Below are positions 51,114 through 60,284 of a DNA stretch of 64,000 bases, in pieces (position 1 is the first letter of the stretch; each line of letters begins with the position of its first letter). Under the pieces are notes generated by a model, which was not told where the DNA came from, did no database searches, and saw only the letters and a list, made by a program, of their open reading frames with translations. The position numbers were made by a program, and so were the translations under genes. Origin of the DNA: Bdellovibrio reynosensis (GTDB lineage: Bacteria; Bdellovibrionota; Bdellovibrionia; Bdellovibrionales; Bdellovibrionaceae); NCBI RefSeq assembly GCF_022814725.1, contig NZ_CP093442.1, forward strand, positions 2,046,001 through 2,110,000, given 5' to 3'.

Positions 51114-53792
51114 ATGTCAGAACAATTAAGTGATCGCTATAATCCCGCAGATGTTGAAACCCGCACCTATCAGTGGTGGGAAAACTCTGGTTATTTCAAG
51201 GCTCAGGATCAATCTACGAAGCCTCCATTTTCAATTATTTTACCTCCGCCAAATGTCACTGGCTTTCTACACATGGGTCATGCCTTGGATCACACGATCC
51301 AAGATATTTTGATTCGTTGGAAAAGAATGAATGGTTACAACACGATGTGGTTGCCTGGAACGGACCATGCGGGGATCGCAACTCAATCCGTGGTTGAGCG
51401 TGAGATCAAAAAAGAAGGCTTAAATCGTCATGATATGGGCCGTGAAAAATTCGTTGATAAAATTTGGGAGTGGAAACACCAATACGGTGATCGTATCTAT
51501 TCGCAAATGCGCAGACTTGGTGATTCTTGTGACTGGGATCGCGCGGTTTTCACTTTAGATGAAGGTGTTTCTAAAGCCGTACGCAAAGTTTTCGTAAACC
51601 TTCACAAAAAAGGTCTGATCTATCGCGGGCAAAGACTTGTGAACTGGTCAGGTCCTCTTGAAACTGCGATTTCTGATTTGGAAGTTGAACACAAACAAAT
51701 CAAGGGATCTTTATTCCATATTAAATATCCATTGGAAGAAGGTTCTGGTCACCTAGTTGTAGCGACGACTCGTCCTGAAACTATGCTGGGCGATACAGCT
51801 CTTTGCGTTCATCCTGAAGATGAGCGCTACAGACACTTGATTGGCAAATATGCGCTTATTCCATTGATCAACAAACGCGTAAAAATCATCTCTGACGTTT
51901 ACGTAGATAAAGAATTTGGCTCTGGCGTAGTGAAAATCACTCCTGCCCATGACTTTAACGACTACAAGATCGGTAAATCCCACAACCTTGAGTTCATCAA
52001 CATCCTGACTAAAAAAGCAGAGCTAAATGAAAACGCCGGTCCTTACAAAGGATTGAAAGTTCAAGAAGCTCGTAAAAGAATTCTTGAAGACCTTAAAGCC
52101 CAAGACTTGTTAGAAAAAGAAGAACCACATCTGCATTCAGTAGGTCACTGCTCGCGTTCAGGCGCGGTGGTAGAGCCGTTTCTATCTGAACAGTGGTTCG
52201 TCAAAATGGAACAGCTTGCAACCCCAGCTAAACGCGTGGTTGAAAGTGGCACTATCCGTTTTGAGCCTGAATCTTGGACTAAGGTTTACCTTCACTGGTT
52301 AAACAATATCGAAGACTGGTGTATTTCGCGTCAATTGTGGTGGGGTCACCGTATTCCGGTTTGGTATTGTGAAAAGTGCGAACATCAAACAGTAAGTGAA
52401 ACTGATCCAACTGCCTGTGAAAAGTGCGGTGGTACTCACTTAAAACAAGACGAAGACGTTCTTGATACATGGTTCAGTTCTGCTTTATGGCCGTTTTCTA
52501 CAATGGGTTGGCCAAATGAAACTGAAACCCTTAAGACTTTCTATCCGACGAACTATCTAGTTACTGGCCATGACATCATTTTCTTCTGGGTTGCTAGAAT
52601 GATCATGATGGGTCTTGAATTTAAGCGCGATGTTCCTTTCCGCACGGTTTATATCCACGGCTTGGTGCGCGATTCTCAAGGTCGTAAAATGTCTAAGTCT
52701 TTGGGTAACTCGGTGGACCCCGTAGAGATGATTGAAAAGTATGGCGCTGATGCTTTACGTTTCACATTCTCTGCCCACTTATTTTCTGGAAAAGACCTTA
52801 AGTTCAGCGAACAACGCTTAGAAGGTTATCGTAACTTCATGAATAAGATCTGGAATGCGGCTCGTTTCGCATTAACAAATCTTTCTGACTTCCAAGCGCC
52901 GGCAGAAGGTGTAAAAGCGTTGCCGAACAAAGCTGACATCAGCGTGTTTGACCAATGGATCATCACGAAGCTTGCTGAAGTGACGAAAGAGGTTGAAGAA
53001 GCAATGGAAGGCGAAAGATTCTCTGACGCGGCCACAGCTTTATATCAATTCATCTGGAATCAGTTCTGTGACTGGTACATTGAGTTCACGAAGCCAATTA
53101 TGAACGGCACAAATGTGGAAGAGAAAAAAGCGACACAACTAGTGATCGCGCAAGTTCTTAACCGTATCACGCGTCTGTTGCACCCGTTTGCACCATTTAT
53201 ATCGGAAGAAATTTACCAAAAACTTCCAATCAAAGGTGCTGCTTGTATCATAGACCAATACCCGAACACGCGTAATGATCGTGATTTCTTGGCATTGGGA
53301 TCGCAACAAGCTGCTCTTGAAATCGACTTGGTAAAAGAAGTGATCGCAGGTATTCGTAATATCCGCGGCGAAAACCGCATCAGCCCAGCGACAAAAATCA
53401 ACGTGCGTCTGGGTGTTACGAACGATCAAACGCAAAAAATTCTGGGTAACAACCGCACAGCTATCATCACGATGGGCCGTGTGGAAAACTTAGAAATCGG
53501 CGAAGAAGGCAACCTGATGAAATGTGCCGTGGCACCAGTTGTTGTTAAAGATGCTGCAGTAAAAGTGATTATCCCACTTGAAGGATTGGTTGATTTTGAT
53601 GAAGAAGTAAAACGCATCACAAAATTGATCGATAAACTTCAAAAAGATATTTCTATGTTGTCAGCAAAACTTTCTAACGAAAAGTTCTTAGCGAATGCCG
53701 ACGAAGACGTTGTAGCAACTGATAAAGCGCTTCTAGCGACTTCGAAGTTGCAGCTTGAATCACTTCGCGATGCTTTGACTCGCTTCCAGTAG
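51114..53792 (+). CDS. valS: Valine--tRNA ligase
   Basis: 892-residue ValRS. Class I HIGH motif as HMGH (53-56), KMSKS at 525-529 (GRKMSKSLGN), editing domain with TTRPETMLGDTA, and C-terminal coiled coil (about 825-890). Two pairs of Cys (CEKCEH and CEKCGG) suggest a zinc site. GAGGGAC precedes the ATG. Confidence 0.98.
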   Translation: MSEQLSDRYNPADVETRTYQWWENSGYFKAQDQSTKPPFSIILPPPNVTGFLHMGHALDHTIQDILIRWKRMNGYNTMWLPGTDHAGIATQSVVEREIKKEGLNRHDMGREKFVDKIWEWKHQYGDRIYSQMRRLGDSCDWDRAVFTLDEGVSKAVRKVFVNLHKKGLIYRGQRLVNWSGPLETAISDLEVEHKQIKGSLFHIKYPLEEGSGHLVVATTRPETMLGDTALCVHPEDERYRHLIGKYALIPLINKRVKIISDVYVDKEFGSGVVKITPAHDFNDYKIGKSHNLEFINILTKKAELNENAGPYKGLKVQEARKRILEDLKAQDLLEKEEPHLHSVGHCSRSGAVVEPFLSEQWFVKMEQLATPAKRVVESGTIRFEPESWTKVYLHWLNNIEDWCISRQLWWGHRIPVWYCEKCEHQTVSETDPTACEKCGGTHLKQDEDVLDTWFSSALWPFSTMGWPNETETLKTFYPTNYLVTGHDIIFFWVARMIMMGLEFKRDVPFRTVYIHGLVRDSQGRKMSKSLGNSVDPVEMIEKYGADALRFTFSAHLFSGKDLKFSEQRLEGYRNFMNKIWNAARFALTNLSDFQAPAEGVKALPNKADISVFDQWIITKLAEVTKEVEEAMEGERFSDAATALYQFIWNQFCDWYIEFTKPIMNGTNVEEKKATQLVIAQVLNRITRLLHPFAPFISEEIYQKLPIKGAACIIDQYPNTRNDRDFLALGSQQAALEIDLVKEVIAGIRNIRGENRISPATKINVRLGVTNDQTQKILGNNRTAIITMGRVENLEIGEEGNLMKCAVAPVVVKDAAVKVIIPLEGLVDFDEEVKRITKLIDKLQKDISMLSAKLSNEKFLANADEDVVATDKALLATSKLQLESLRDALTRFQ

Positions 53793-53815
53793 ATTTAAAG
53801 ATTTCAAAAAAAAAC

Positions 53816-53849
53816 AAAAAGCCTCTAAGGATGACTTAGAGGCTTTTTT
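53816..53849. terminator. Bidirectional rho-independent terminator after valS
   Basis: A nine-base stem GCCTCTAAG/CTTAGAGGC with five-base loop, A5 before and T6 after. Confidence 0.92.
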
Positions 53850-53877
53850 ATTCTTAATTCAATTCAGCTTCAGCTTC

Positions 53878-53915
53878 GCGGCTTGTAGCCGCTTGCGCTC
53901 TGCCGGCGTCCGCCG
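53878..53915. repeat. GC-rich double-hairpin element
   Basis: GCGGC-TTGTA-GCCGC (53878-53892) and CGGCG-TC-CGCCG (53904-53915) lie side by side, one base from the stop codon of the minus-strand gene. The GC content contrasts with the surrounding AT-rich DNA. It shares CGGCGGAC with the element at 16127-16165. Possibly a dispersed repetitive extragenic palindrome. Confidence 0.35.
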
Positions 53916-53916
53916 A

Positions 53917-54669
53917 TTACTTACATTCGCATTTAAAGTTCACGCCGGTATCAACACCTGTGCAACTAAATGTCTTTCCTTCATGGGGCACTGAAAACGA
54001 AAAGATCTTTCCATTTTTTTCTACCAATACAAGTTCGTCGCCCGAATTAAACACGATACGACGACTGACGGAACGATCCGTCACGGTACCATCTGCTTCT
54101 AAGCCAGAAATTACTGTATCTGATGGATTCACTCTTAGTTCTGTCTCTACTGGGATTTCTTTTTCTGAACCATCAGGCGACATTGAATAATACTTCAATG
54201 CTCTTTGCGATTCTGCGGAAACATTTCCAATGGTTTCAAGATAAATGCGGCGAACTTCGCCTTCTTTAGTTCGTAGGTCTGTCGCGCGCCATTCTTCGTT
54301 TTGCGCAGAGATCACTCCCAAAGGTGCAGTAAGAACGTTGGTCATGTATTCCAAGTTAATTTCTACTTGGGGATCTAACTCCTCTACTTGAATTTTTAGA
54401 CACTGGCCCATGTCTTTAAAAGCTTTTTGCAACAATGCGAACTTTTCAGAATCTTCCATCTTCGTGGGTAAAAATCCCGCAGCAGCGGATCCAAAATCTG
54501 GCGGTGGAGGAGGCGCTTTACCTACCTTCAATTGATTATTACTTCCGGGAGTATTTAGAAGTGCACTTATCGGAAATTCAGAATCTCCGATAAAGTGACA
54601 AAACGAAACCATCAGGATCACAGCAGCAATAAGACCTATTAAAACATGTTTCTTTTTATTCATAGGCAT
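53917..54669 (-). CDS. Membrane-anchored protein of unknown function
   Basis: 250 residues. A basic N-terminus (MPMNKKKH) and one hydrophobic segment (about 9-27) anchor a periplasmic part with a Pro-rich linker (APPPPPDFG) and a beta-rich C-terminal domain with cysteine pair near the end (C237...C247/C249). Follows the next upstream gene by four bases, so they form an operon. Not recognised. Confidence 0.62.
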   Translation of the reverse strand: MPMNKKKHVLIGLIAAVILMVSFCHFIGDSEFPISALLNTPGSNNQLKVGKAPPPPPDFGSAAAGFLPTKMEDSEKFALLQKAFKDMGQCLKIQVEELDPQVEINLEYMTNVLTAPLGVISAQNEEWRATDLRTKEGEVRRIYLETIGNVSAESQRALKYYSMSPDGSEKEIPVETELRVNPSDTVISGLEADGTVTDRSVSRRIVFNSGDELVLVEKNGKIFSFSVPHEGKTFSCTGVDTGVNFKCECK

Positions 54670-54673
54670 TTAG

Positions 54674-55165
54674 TTATCGACTGATATTCGCGTTGACGTC
54701 AAATGGAACAGCGTCGTCCACAGAAACACCACGAAATTCTAGACGAATCTGCAAAATATCAAATACTTCTGCGACCCATTTGCAATTGCGACCTTTTAGG
54801 TTTAGGTGCATCAAATAATTCGGAAGACCGGGTTGATATTCAAACTGCCACGAATGAACTTTACTGCAGCCTTCAACCCATTTGGGTGCATCAAGGGCGG
54901 TCAACGTAAGTTCCTTTGCTGAAGCAAAAGAAATTGTTTTTTCTTTTAGTACTGTATCGATGCTTTCAACAACTAAGCCGATTCGCAGATGAGCTTCTTC
55001 AGTTAAATCATTCCACACATATGAATATTCATACTGCCCAGAAGATAAAGGACGAATTTTTAAATTGATGGTTTTAACATCGTTCCCAGCAGGTTCGGCG
55101 AATGCTTGGCTTTCAAAAGACCACAAAGCGCAAAGCAAAGTTAGAACAAAAACAAAGTACCGCAT
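54674..55165 (-). CDS. Secreted protein of unknown function
   Basis: 163 residues with signal peptide (ALWSFESQAFA, cleaved before Glu24). The mature ~140-residue beta-rich domain has two cysteines (C100 and C128). Probably periplasmic. First gene of a two-gene operon with the membrane-anchored unknown. Not recognised. Confidence 0.65.
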   Translation of the reverse strand: MRYFVFVLTLLCALWSFESQAFAEPAGNDVKTINLKIRPLSSGQYEYSYVWNDLTEEAHLRIGLVVESIDTVLKEKTISFASAKELTLTALDAPKWVEGCSKVHSWQFEYQPGLPNYLMHLNLKGRNCKWVAEVFDILQIRLEFRGVSVDDAVPFDVNANISR

Positions 55166-55231
55166 GACATCCCCCCATTATGCGAAAGCTTGAGGTCCTT
55201 TTATTAAACCTCATCCCCTTAATGCAAGAAA

Positions 55232-55249
55232 GGGATCTTTTCAGATCCC
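55232..55249. other. Stem-loop downstream of the oxygenase gene
   Basis: GGGATCT-TTTC-AGATCCC, a perfect seven-base stem. The A/T flanks are weak, so it may be a weak terminator for the minus-strand oxygenase gene or a processing site. Confidence 0.4.
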
Positions 55250-55288
55250 CCTCTTGAAGTGATTTCAGATTAGGTGACAATCTTGGTC

Positions 55289-56272
55289 CTACTTAATTAA
55301 GCCAATCTCACGCAAACGCTGCATCAAGAAGTCATGTCCAGTTATATCAGGGTACTTAGCACCTGTCCCTTTACAAGAAGGCAAGCAGCTAAGCAAAGCA
55401 TCTGGATGAGGATGCATAAAGAACGGCATTGAAAAACGACTGTCGTTCTTACCGTCTTGGGGATTGATCACTCGGTGAGTAGTTGACGGCAATACATCGT
55501 TCGTCAAACGCGCCAGCATATCACCCACGTCAACGATCAATGTGTCTGGTTCAGATTCGATATCCAACCAAGTGCCATCGCGATCTTTTAACTGTAGACC
55601 CGAAGCCGTTGCTGCAGGCAGAATTGTGATAAAGTTAATGTCTTCGTGGGCTGCTGCACGTACGCAACGTGGGTCAACACCTTCAGGAATTGGCGGATAG
55701 TGCAAAAGACGCAGAATTGAATTTCCATCTTTGGTCATGCGAGCGAAGAAATCTTTATCCACTTCTAATGGCATCGTTAATGCCTCAAGCATGATAGAGC
55801 CTGCTTCTTCTAAAGCATCAAATAAAGCCGTAAAGTGAGTTTTAAATTCAGGAAGTTCCGTTGGCCAAACATTTTCAGGATAAACGGTTTTTAAAGCATG
55901 ACCTTCAGAAAGAACACGCCCCACATGCCAGAATTCTTTAAGATCCATAACTGGAGAATCTTTCGCATGCTCTTGACCAAATGGAGTGTATCCACGTTGG
56001 AAACCCGCAGTGGAAGAAATGTAGGATTTTTTTACTTCAGTTGGAAGGGAGTAGAAAGCTTTCAGAATGTCGTAAGCTTTATGAAGGTCAGCCGCTTTTA
56101 CGTTGTGGTCTTTAAGAATAATGAAACCATATTCTTTTAGGCCCGTGAAAAGGTTGTCGATAAATTTCGCGCGTTCTTCACTTGAACCTTTTGTGTAACT
56201 AGCAAGGCTGAGTGTTGGAACTTTACGAAGAGTGCTGTTTTCTGAATGAGACACAGTTTCCGTCGATCTCAC
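55289..56272 (-). CDS. 2-oxoglutarate/Fe(II)-dependent oxygenase (isopenicillin N synthase family)
   Basis: 327 residues. N-terminal DIOX_N part (VPTLSLASYTKG, EYGFIILKDHNV) and a jelly-roll oxygenase part with the iron triad His209, Asp211 (AAHEDINFIT) and His266 (TTHRVIN), and the 2-oxoglutarate-binding RFS (279-281). All catalytic residues are present, so an active hydroxylase/desaturase is likely; substrate unknown. GTG 56272 after GGGAGG is chosen over the TTG 48 bases upstream. The gene before it on the same strand is trmO. Confidence 0.85.
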   Translation of the reverse strand: MRSTETVSHSENSTLRKVPTLSLASYTKGSSEERAKFIDNLFTGLKEYGFIILKDHNVKAADLHKAYDILKAFYSLPTEVKKSYISSTAGFQRGYTPFGQEHAKDSPVMDLKEFWHVGRVLSEGHALKTVYPENVWPTELPEFKTHFTALFDALEEAGSIMLEALTMPLEVDKDFFARMTKDGNSILRLLHYPPIPEGVDPRCVRAAAHEDINFITILPAATASGLQLKDRDGTWLDIESEPDTLIVDVGDMLARLTNDVLPSTTHRVINPQDGKNDSRFSMPFFMHPHPDALLSCLPSCKGTGAKYPDITGHDFLMQRLREIGLIK

Positions 56273-56337
56273 GAATTCCTCCCTTAGTGCGGTTACCACG
56301 GACTGTAGCAAGGTGCGCAATTAAAAGGCAACAGCAA

Positions 56338-57045
56338 CTAATTATGCGTAAAAAGAATATCGAAGATTTTCACTAAGGTGGGCGTTTCAAACTTGAAATG
56401 GATATCGCCATCAAATAAACGCACAGCGTGTTCACTGCGGTAAGGCGAATTTCCCTCTTCATAACCACGATAAACGACAGGGCGAGGATCCAATTGCAAA
56501 GTCTGAATCACAATTTCACGCAATTCTTTGTCTGCGTTTCTTTGCTCCCACTGCTGCATTAGTATTTCGGCTTTTTCGGTGAACTGAACAGTTATAGGCT
56601 CTTTTTGAACCTCCCCTAACCAGCCTGTTCTTGCTGCAGGAACAGATTCAATTTCTGGCAAGTAAGGTTTTATATCTAAAATAGGTGTGCCATCGACAAG
56701 GTCGGCCCCAGAAATCACGATTCCATCTTTTTCTACGCTTACAAGTTCTACTAATGAAAGCCCAATTGGATTCGGCCGATGGGGACTGCGAGTCGCAAAC
56801 AACCCCATACTTTTGCCTTCCAGACGCGGCGGATGAACTTTTGAATGAAAGCGCGCCACTTTATTTTGATGAAAAACCCAAATCAACCAAACGTGACTAA
56901 AACCTTCTAAACCTTGAAGAGATTCTTCCGGCTGCAAATCGGCGCGAATCTTCAAGCGTGCCCAGGCTTTTTTAACTAAGCCAGGCTGGCGCGGGGTGCC
57001 GAATTTATCACGAAAACAAGATTCTAAATAACCGATGGGTTCCAT
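56338..57045 (-). CDS. trmO: tRNA (N6-threonylcarbamoyladenosine37)-N6-methyltransferase
   Basis: 235 residues of the TsaA/TrmO family, which methylates t6A37 to m6t6A in tRNA-Thr. IGYLESCFRDKFGTPRQPGLV, GFSHVWLIWVFHQN and FATRSPHRPNPIGLSLVEL are signature blocks, followed by the LVDGTPILDIKPYLP segment. ATG 57045 fits the family start; a TTG 36 bases upstream is possible. Confidence 0.93.
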   Translation of the reverse strand: MEPIGYLESCFRDKFGTPRQPGLVKKAWARLKIRADLQPEESLQGLEGFSHVWLIWVFHQNKVARFHSKVHPPRLEGKSMGLFATRSPHRPNPIGLSLVELVSVEKDGIVISGADLVDGTPILDIKPYLPEIESVPAARTGWLGEVQKEPITVQFTEKAEILMQQWEQRNADKELREIVIQTLQLDPRPVVYRGYEEGNSPYRSEHAVRLFDGDIHFKFETPTLVKIFDILFTHN

Positions 57046-57175
57046 GTAGGTGCCGTACCTTTGAGACTCGCCTTGCGTCAAGATATTTCAAAAAACACAG
57101 TATTTTGCGCCGACAAAGCTGCACTTTTTGAATAAAAGGCTACCAAGATTTTTTCTATCTACGAAAGGCAAGAAA

Positions 57176-58264
57176 ATGAAAAAGCTTCTAAGTGCTGTTT
57201 TGTTCTTAAGCTTTATTTCACTCGGCTCATTCGCCTCTGCCCTGCCGAACAGGCACCCTTATGATTATCTAAAAGGTGAATTAGGATTCACGCAATTTTA
57301 CGGAAGTCACAATTCAGGACGTAGAATGAAAATTGCGATTTTAGATCGCACTCAGCGTGGTTCCGACCTCAGCCAACTTATTTTTTCATTTATGACTGAT
57401 GATAGTCGTTCCCCACAATGGGAACCTAGCTTTCATTTTTACGAGGTTCGTGACCATCAAAGTCTTCGTGTCGCTATCCAAGAAATTTTAAAATCTAAAA
57501 TCGATCTAGTCCTTTTGCCGCAGCTTTGGAACAACAACGGCTATTTTGATCACAACGCTGTTGCCGACGACTTAAATCGCCTGACCAGACAAGGAATCAT
57601 CTTGGTGAATGCGCTGCCCGGATGTCATTCGTATAATTCCATTTATCACGCGAATGCTTTGACTGTCGCTTCAGCTCAAATTCCTGCTTGTGCTGGATAT
57701 AATCCAGATGTCGTCATCAACATTCCTGCTTATGCTGCAGACAATTCAGTCGCTGCCGCCATCGCCACCGCAGGTTTTGCTTTATTAAAATCCAATGAAC
57801 CGCGCATGACTCGAATTGATTTGCTTCATGCTGTTACTGATTTGTCCCAAGGACTTTCACTTCACCAATTAGGTTTTGGATATACGGGACCTGGATGCTT
57901 TTTTGATATTTATCTAAATCCAATGCCTTATTCTATTGGCGAAGCAGTGATGCGCGGCGGGGTCCCGGTGCAAACCACTGCCGGAATTCGCGTGATGATG
58001 CCGTTTGATCCGCTGCAAATTTGCCAGGGTCTGCAACGCCAATTTCCTAATGATATGATTGTGGCAATGCCAAATGGTGGATACGGAATTTTTCCGCGCT
58101 TTGGATACATTCCACCGGGAGCAATTGAACTTTTCCAAAGACCGTTAGAGGCAGGTCTTTGCCGCGACAATGGCAGAAGGCAAAATTATTTCCGCATTAA
58201 ACCCTGCGACTTTGATGATGACGATGAGGAAGTACCTCCACCGACACCTCAAAGTGTCAGATGA
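57176..58264 (+). CDS. Exported subtilase-like protein lacking the catalytic histidine
   Basis: 362 residues from ATG 57176 (GAAAGG upstream), signal peptide to about SFASA. The domain from 48 to ~230 follows the subtilisin order: KIAILD with Asp57, a strand-helix core (LVLLPQLW, GIILVNALPG, DVVINIPAYAA) and a helix NSVAAAIATAGFALL at the site of GTSMAAPHVAGAAAL with Ser191. I find no His motif (HGT) between, and the Gly-Thr-Ser is altered, so proteolysis is unlikely. The C-terminal ~100 residues have many Cys/Gly. May be a pseudoprotease. A terminator follows. Confidence 0.62.
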   Translation: MKKLLSAVLFLSFISLGSFASALPNRHPYDYLKGELGFTQFYGSHNSGRRMKIAILDRTQRGSDLSQLIFSFMTDDSRSPQWEPSFHFYEVRDHQSLRVAIQEILKSKIDLVLLPQLWNNNGYFDHNAVADDLNRLTRQGIILVNALPGCHSYNSIYHANALTVASAQIPACAGYNPDVVINIPAYAADNSVAAAIATAGFALLKSNEPRMTRIDLLHAVTDLSQGLSLHQLGFGYTGPGCFFDIYLNPMPYSIGEAVMRGGVPVQTTAGIRVMMPFDPLQICQGLQRQFPNDMIVAMPNGGYGIFPRFGYIPPGAIELFQRPLEAGLCRDNGRRQNYFRIKPCDFDDDDEEVPPPTPQSVR

Positions 58265-58266
58265 AA

Positions 58267-58299
58267 ATAAAAAACCCACGATGGTGTCGTGGGTTTTTT
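58267..58299. terminator. Bidirectional rho-independent terminator
   Basis: CCCACGA-TGGTG-TCGTGGG with A and T runs on both sides, between the subtilase-like gene and the convergent Crp/Fnr regulator. Confidence 0.9.
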
Positions 58300-58324
58300 G
58301 ATTTCTAAAAGAAAAAATCCTTTT

Positions 58325-59041
58325 TTAGAAATTTCCAGATCTTCTCATCAAACCATCTTTGTTTTTGATGATGATCTCTTTACCGTTAAGATCGATTAGA
58401 CCTTCGTTTTTAAACTCTGTTAAATGACGAGAAAGTGATTCGTTGATCGTACTTGCTAGTTGAGCAAATTCGTTGCGAGTCAGTTTTAAGTTCAGAGAAA
58501 TTCCGTTCGGTGTTTGAACGCCGAATCTATCAGCTAGCAAAACTAGTTGATAAGCGATGCGTTCTTGCACAGAGGCTAAATAGTGCAACTGACTGATAGT
58601 TTCAAAAGACTCAAGGTCGTTCACTGCTTGATTAAGAAGAAGTTTAACAAGTGGACTTGCTTGTGCCATAGCAACTTGAATTAGTTCACGAGGATATAGC
58701 CAAAGTACTGTCGATTTCACTGCCTTTGCATGGCAAGAAGTCGTAGCTCCTTTAACTAGCGCCTTGTATCCAAAATATTCACCAGGCGAAACCAGCTTAG
58801 TGACATATTCGTTTGTCGTTGTGCGGCCCCGTGCGTGTGAACGGTTAACAACAACCTTAACGCATCCGGACTGAACATAATAAAGTCCTTTCGCAGGTTC
58901 ACCTTCTTTGAAGATCATTTCCTCTTCTTTAAGATGAATCACTTCGTAGGGAACATTTGAAGTGTTCGGAATGTTTAGGTTTTGATTACCCATAAAACCA
59001 AGGGAGTTTACTCCGCCGTTGAGTATTGTCTGAGATTCCAT
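58325..59041 (-). CDS. Crp/Fnr family transcriptional regulator
   Basis: 238 residues. A ~30-residue polar N-terminal extension precedes a cyclic-nucleotide-binding-type barrel (about 32-140: KEGEPAKGLYYVQSGCVKVVV, GEYFGYKAL) and a long dimer helix, then a C-terminal winged helix-turn-helix (about 168-230: LTRNEFAQLASTINESLSRHLTEFKNEGLI). The barrel lacks the Fnr iron-sulfur cysteine cluster and the complete cAMP-binding RE motif, so its ligand is unknown. It is transcribed divergently from the BMP importer operon (261 bases between start codons) and may regulate it. Confidence 0.9.
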   Translation of the reverse strand: MESQTILNGGVNSLGFMGNQNLNIPNTSNVPYEVIHLKEEEMIFKEGEPAKGLYYVQSGCVKVVVNRSHARGRTTTNEYVTKLVSPGEYFGYKALVKGATTSCHAKAVKSTVLWLYPRELIQVAMAQASPLVKLLLNQAVNDLESFETISQLHYLASVQERIAYQLVLLADRFGVQTPNGISLNLKLTRNEFAQLASTINESLSRHLTEFKNEGLIDLNGKEIIIKNKDGLMRRSGNF

Positions 59042-59301
59042 ACTCTAATTCCTCCGAGTTCTTTCTATTGGGTTAAATGTTTAAGCCATCCTAAACCTGG
59101 TATTAAACACCCGCCTAATTGAAATTTAGACATAACTGACTTGTAACGGGCTTTCATTTTAACATAGAAAGGTTTGACTTGACTCAAAAAGTCTCGGCCC
59201 TTACCTTCTGCCCACATAAATTTAAAAAAGTTTTTGTAAAATCAACCGCTTAATCCGTGCTAATTATCACTAAAGTTAAGCGTCAAAATGGGGGTTCGAC
59301 C

Positions 59302-60282
59302 ATGGTAAATTTTACCCTTACTGCCTTGTTAATAATGTTATTCAGCATCGTATCCATCGCAGCACCCCTAAAAGTAGGCCTGGTCTTAGATAAAGGCGGA
59401 AAAGATGACAAATCTTTTAACTCTGCCGCTTACCTGGGCGCCAAAAAAGCTGAAAAAGATTTAAAAATTGACCTTAAATATGTCGAAGCGACAGATACAA
59501 ACGCGATCGAAAACTTGCACCGTGCGTTTGCTAGAAAAAACTTTGATTTGATCATCGGTATTGGATTTGCGCAAAAAGATGCTGTTAAAAAAATCGCAGC
59601 TCAATTCCCAAAAGTAAAATTCGCCATCGTTGATGGTGAAGTCGATGCGGCAAACGTTCGCTCGCTTCTTTTTGAAGAGCATGAAGGTTCATTCCTTGTT
59701 GGTGCGTTGGCGGCAATGGCTTCAAAAACAAATTCAGTTGGCTTCGTCGGCGGAATGGATATTCCTTTGATCCGCCGTTTTGCTATGGGTTATGCAGCGG
59801 GTGCTAAACACATCAATCCAAAAATCAAAATCACTGAAAACTATATCGGTGTGACTGGTGAAGCTTGGAACAATCCTGCAAAAGCAAAAGAACTAGCATT
59901 GGCTCAATACTCTGCGGGTTCTGATGTGATTTTCGTTGCTGCAGGCGCTTCAAACTCTGGCGTGTTCGATGCGGCTGAAGAAAAAAAGAAATTTGCGATC
60001 GGTGTGGATTCAAACCAAAACTGGATGAAACCCGGGATTATCCTTACTAGTATGTTGAAAGCCGTGGACGTTGCGGTTTTTGATACGATTAAAGAAACTC
60101 AAGAAGGCAAATTCACGGGCGGCATTTCTCGTTTCGGTCTAGCGAACAAAGGTGTTGATTACACTCTTGATCAACATAACGAAAAATTGATCACTGCTGA
60201 TATGAAGAAAAAAGTGGAAGACCTGAAAAAGAAAATCATCGCAGGTCAAATCCAAGTTCCTGATTACTACAAAAAGAAATAA
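59302..60282 (+). CDS. BMP family ABC transporter substrate-binding protein
   Basis: 326 residues. Signal peptide (MVNFTLTALLIMLFSIVSIAA), then the BMP/Med domain: VGLVLDKGGKDDKSFNSAAYLGA, DLIIGIGFAQKDAV, GSFLVGALAA, VGFVGGMDIPLI, GSDVIFVAAGASNSGVFDAA. Members bind purine nucleosides and feed them to the permeases encoded next. ATG 59302 has GGGGG nine bases before it; an upstream in-frame start is rejected. First gene of the importer operon. Confidence 0.92.
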   Translation: MVNFTLTALLIMLFSIVSIAAPLKVGLVLDKGGKDDKSFNSAAYLGAKKAEKDLKIDLKYVEATDTNAIENLHRAFARKNFDLIIGIGFAQKDAVKKIAAQFPKVKFAIVDGEVDAANVRSLLFEEHEGSFLVGALAAMASKTNSVGFVGGMDIPLIRRFAMGYAAGAKHINPKIKITENYIGVTGEAWNNPAKAKELALAQYSAGSDVIFVAAGASNSGVFDAAEEKKKFAIGVDSNQNWMKPGIILTSMLKAVDVAVFDTIKETQEGKFTGGISRFGLANKGVDYTLDQHNEKLITADMKKKVEDLKKKIIAGQIQVPDYYKKK

Positions 60283-60284
60283 TC

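Noticed and set aside
59042-59301. Purine riboswitch in front of the BMP importer
   Set aside because: The conserved core of the guanine/adenine aptamer was looked for and not found. The region contains only AT-rich sequence and a weak TTGACT.
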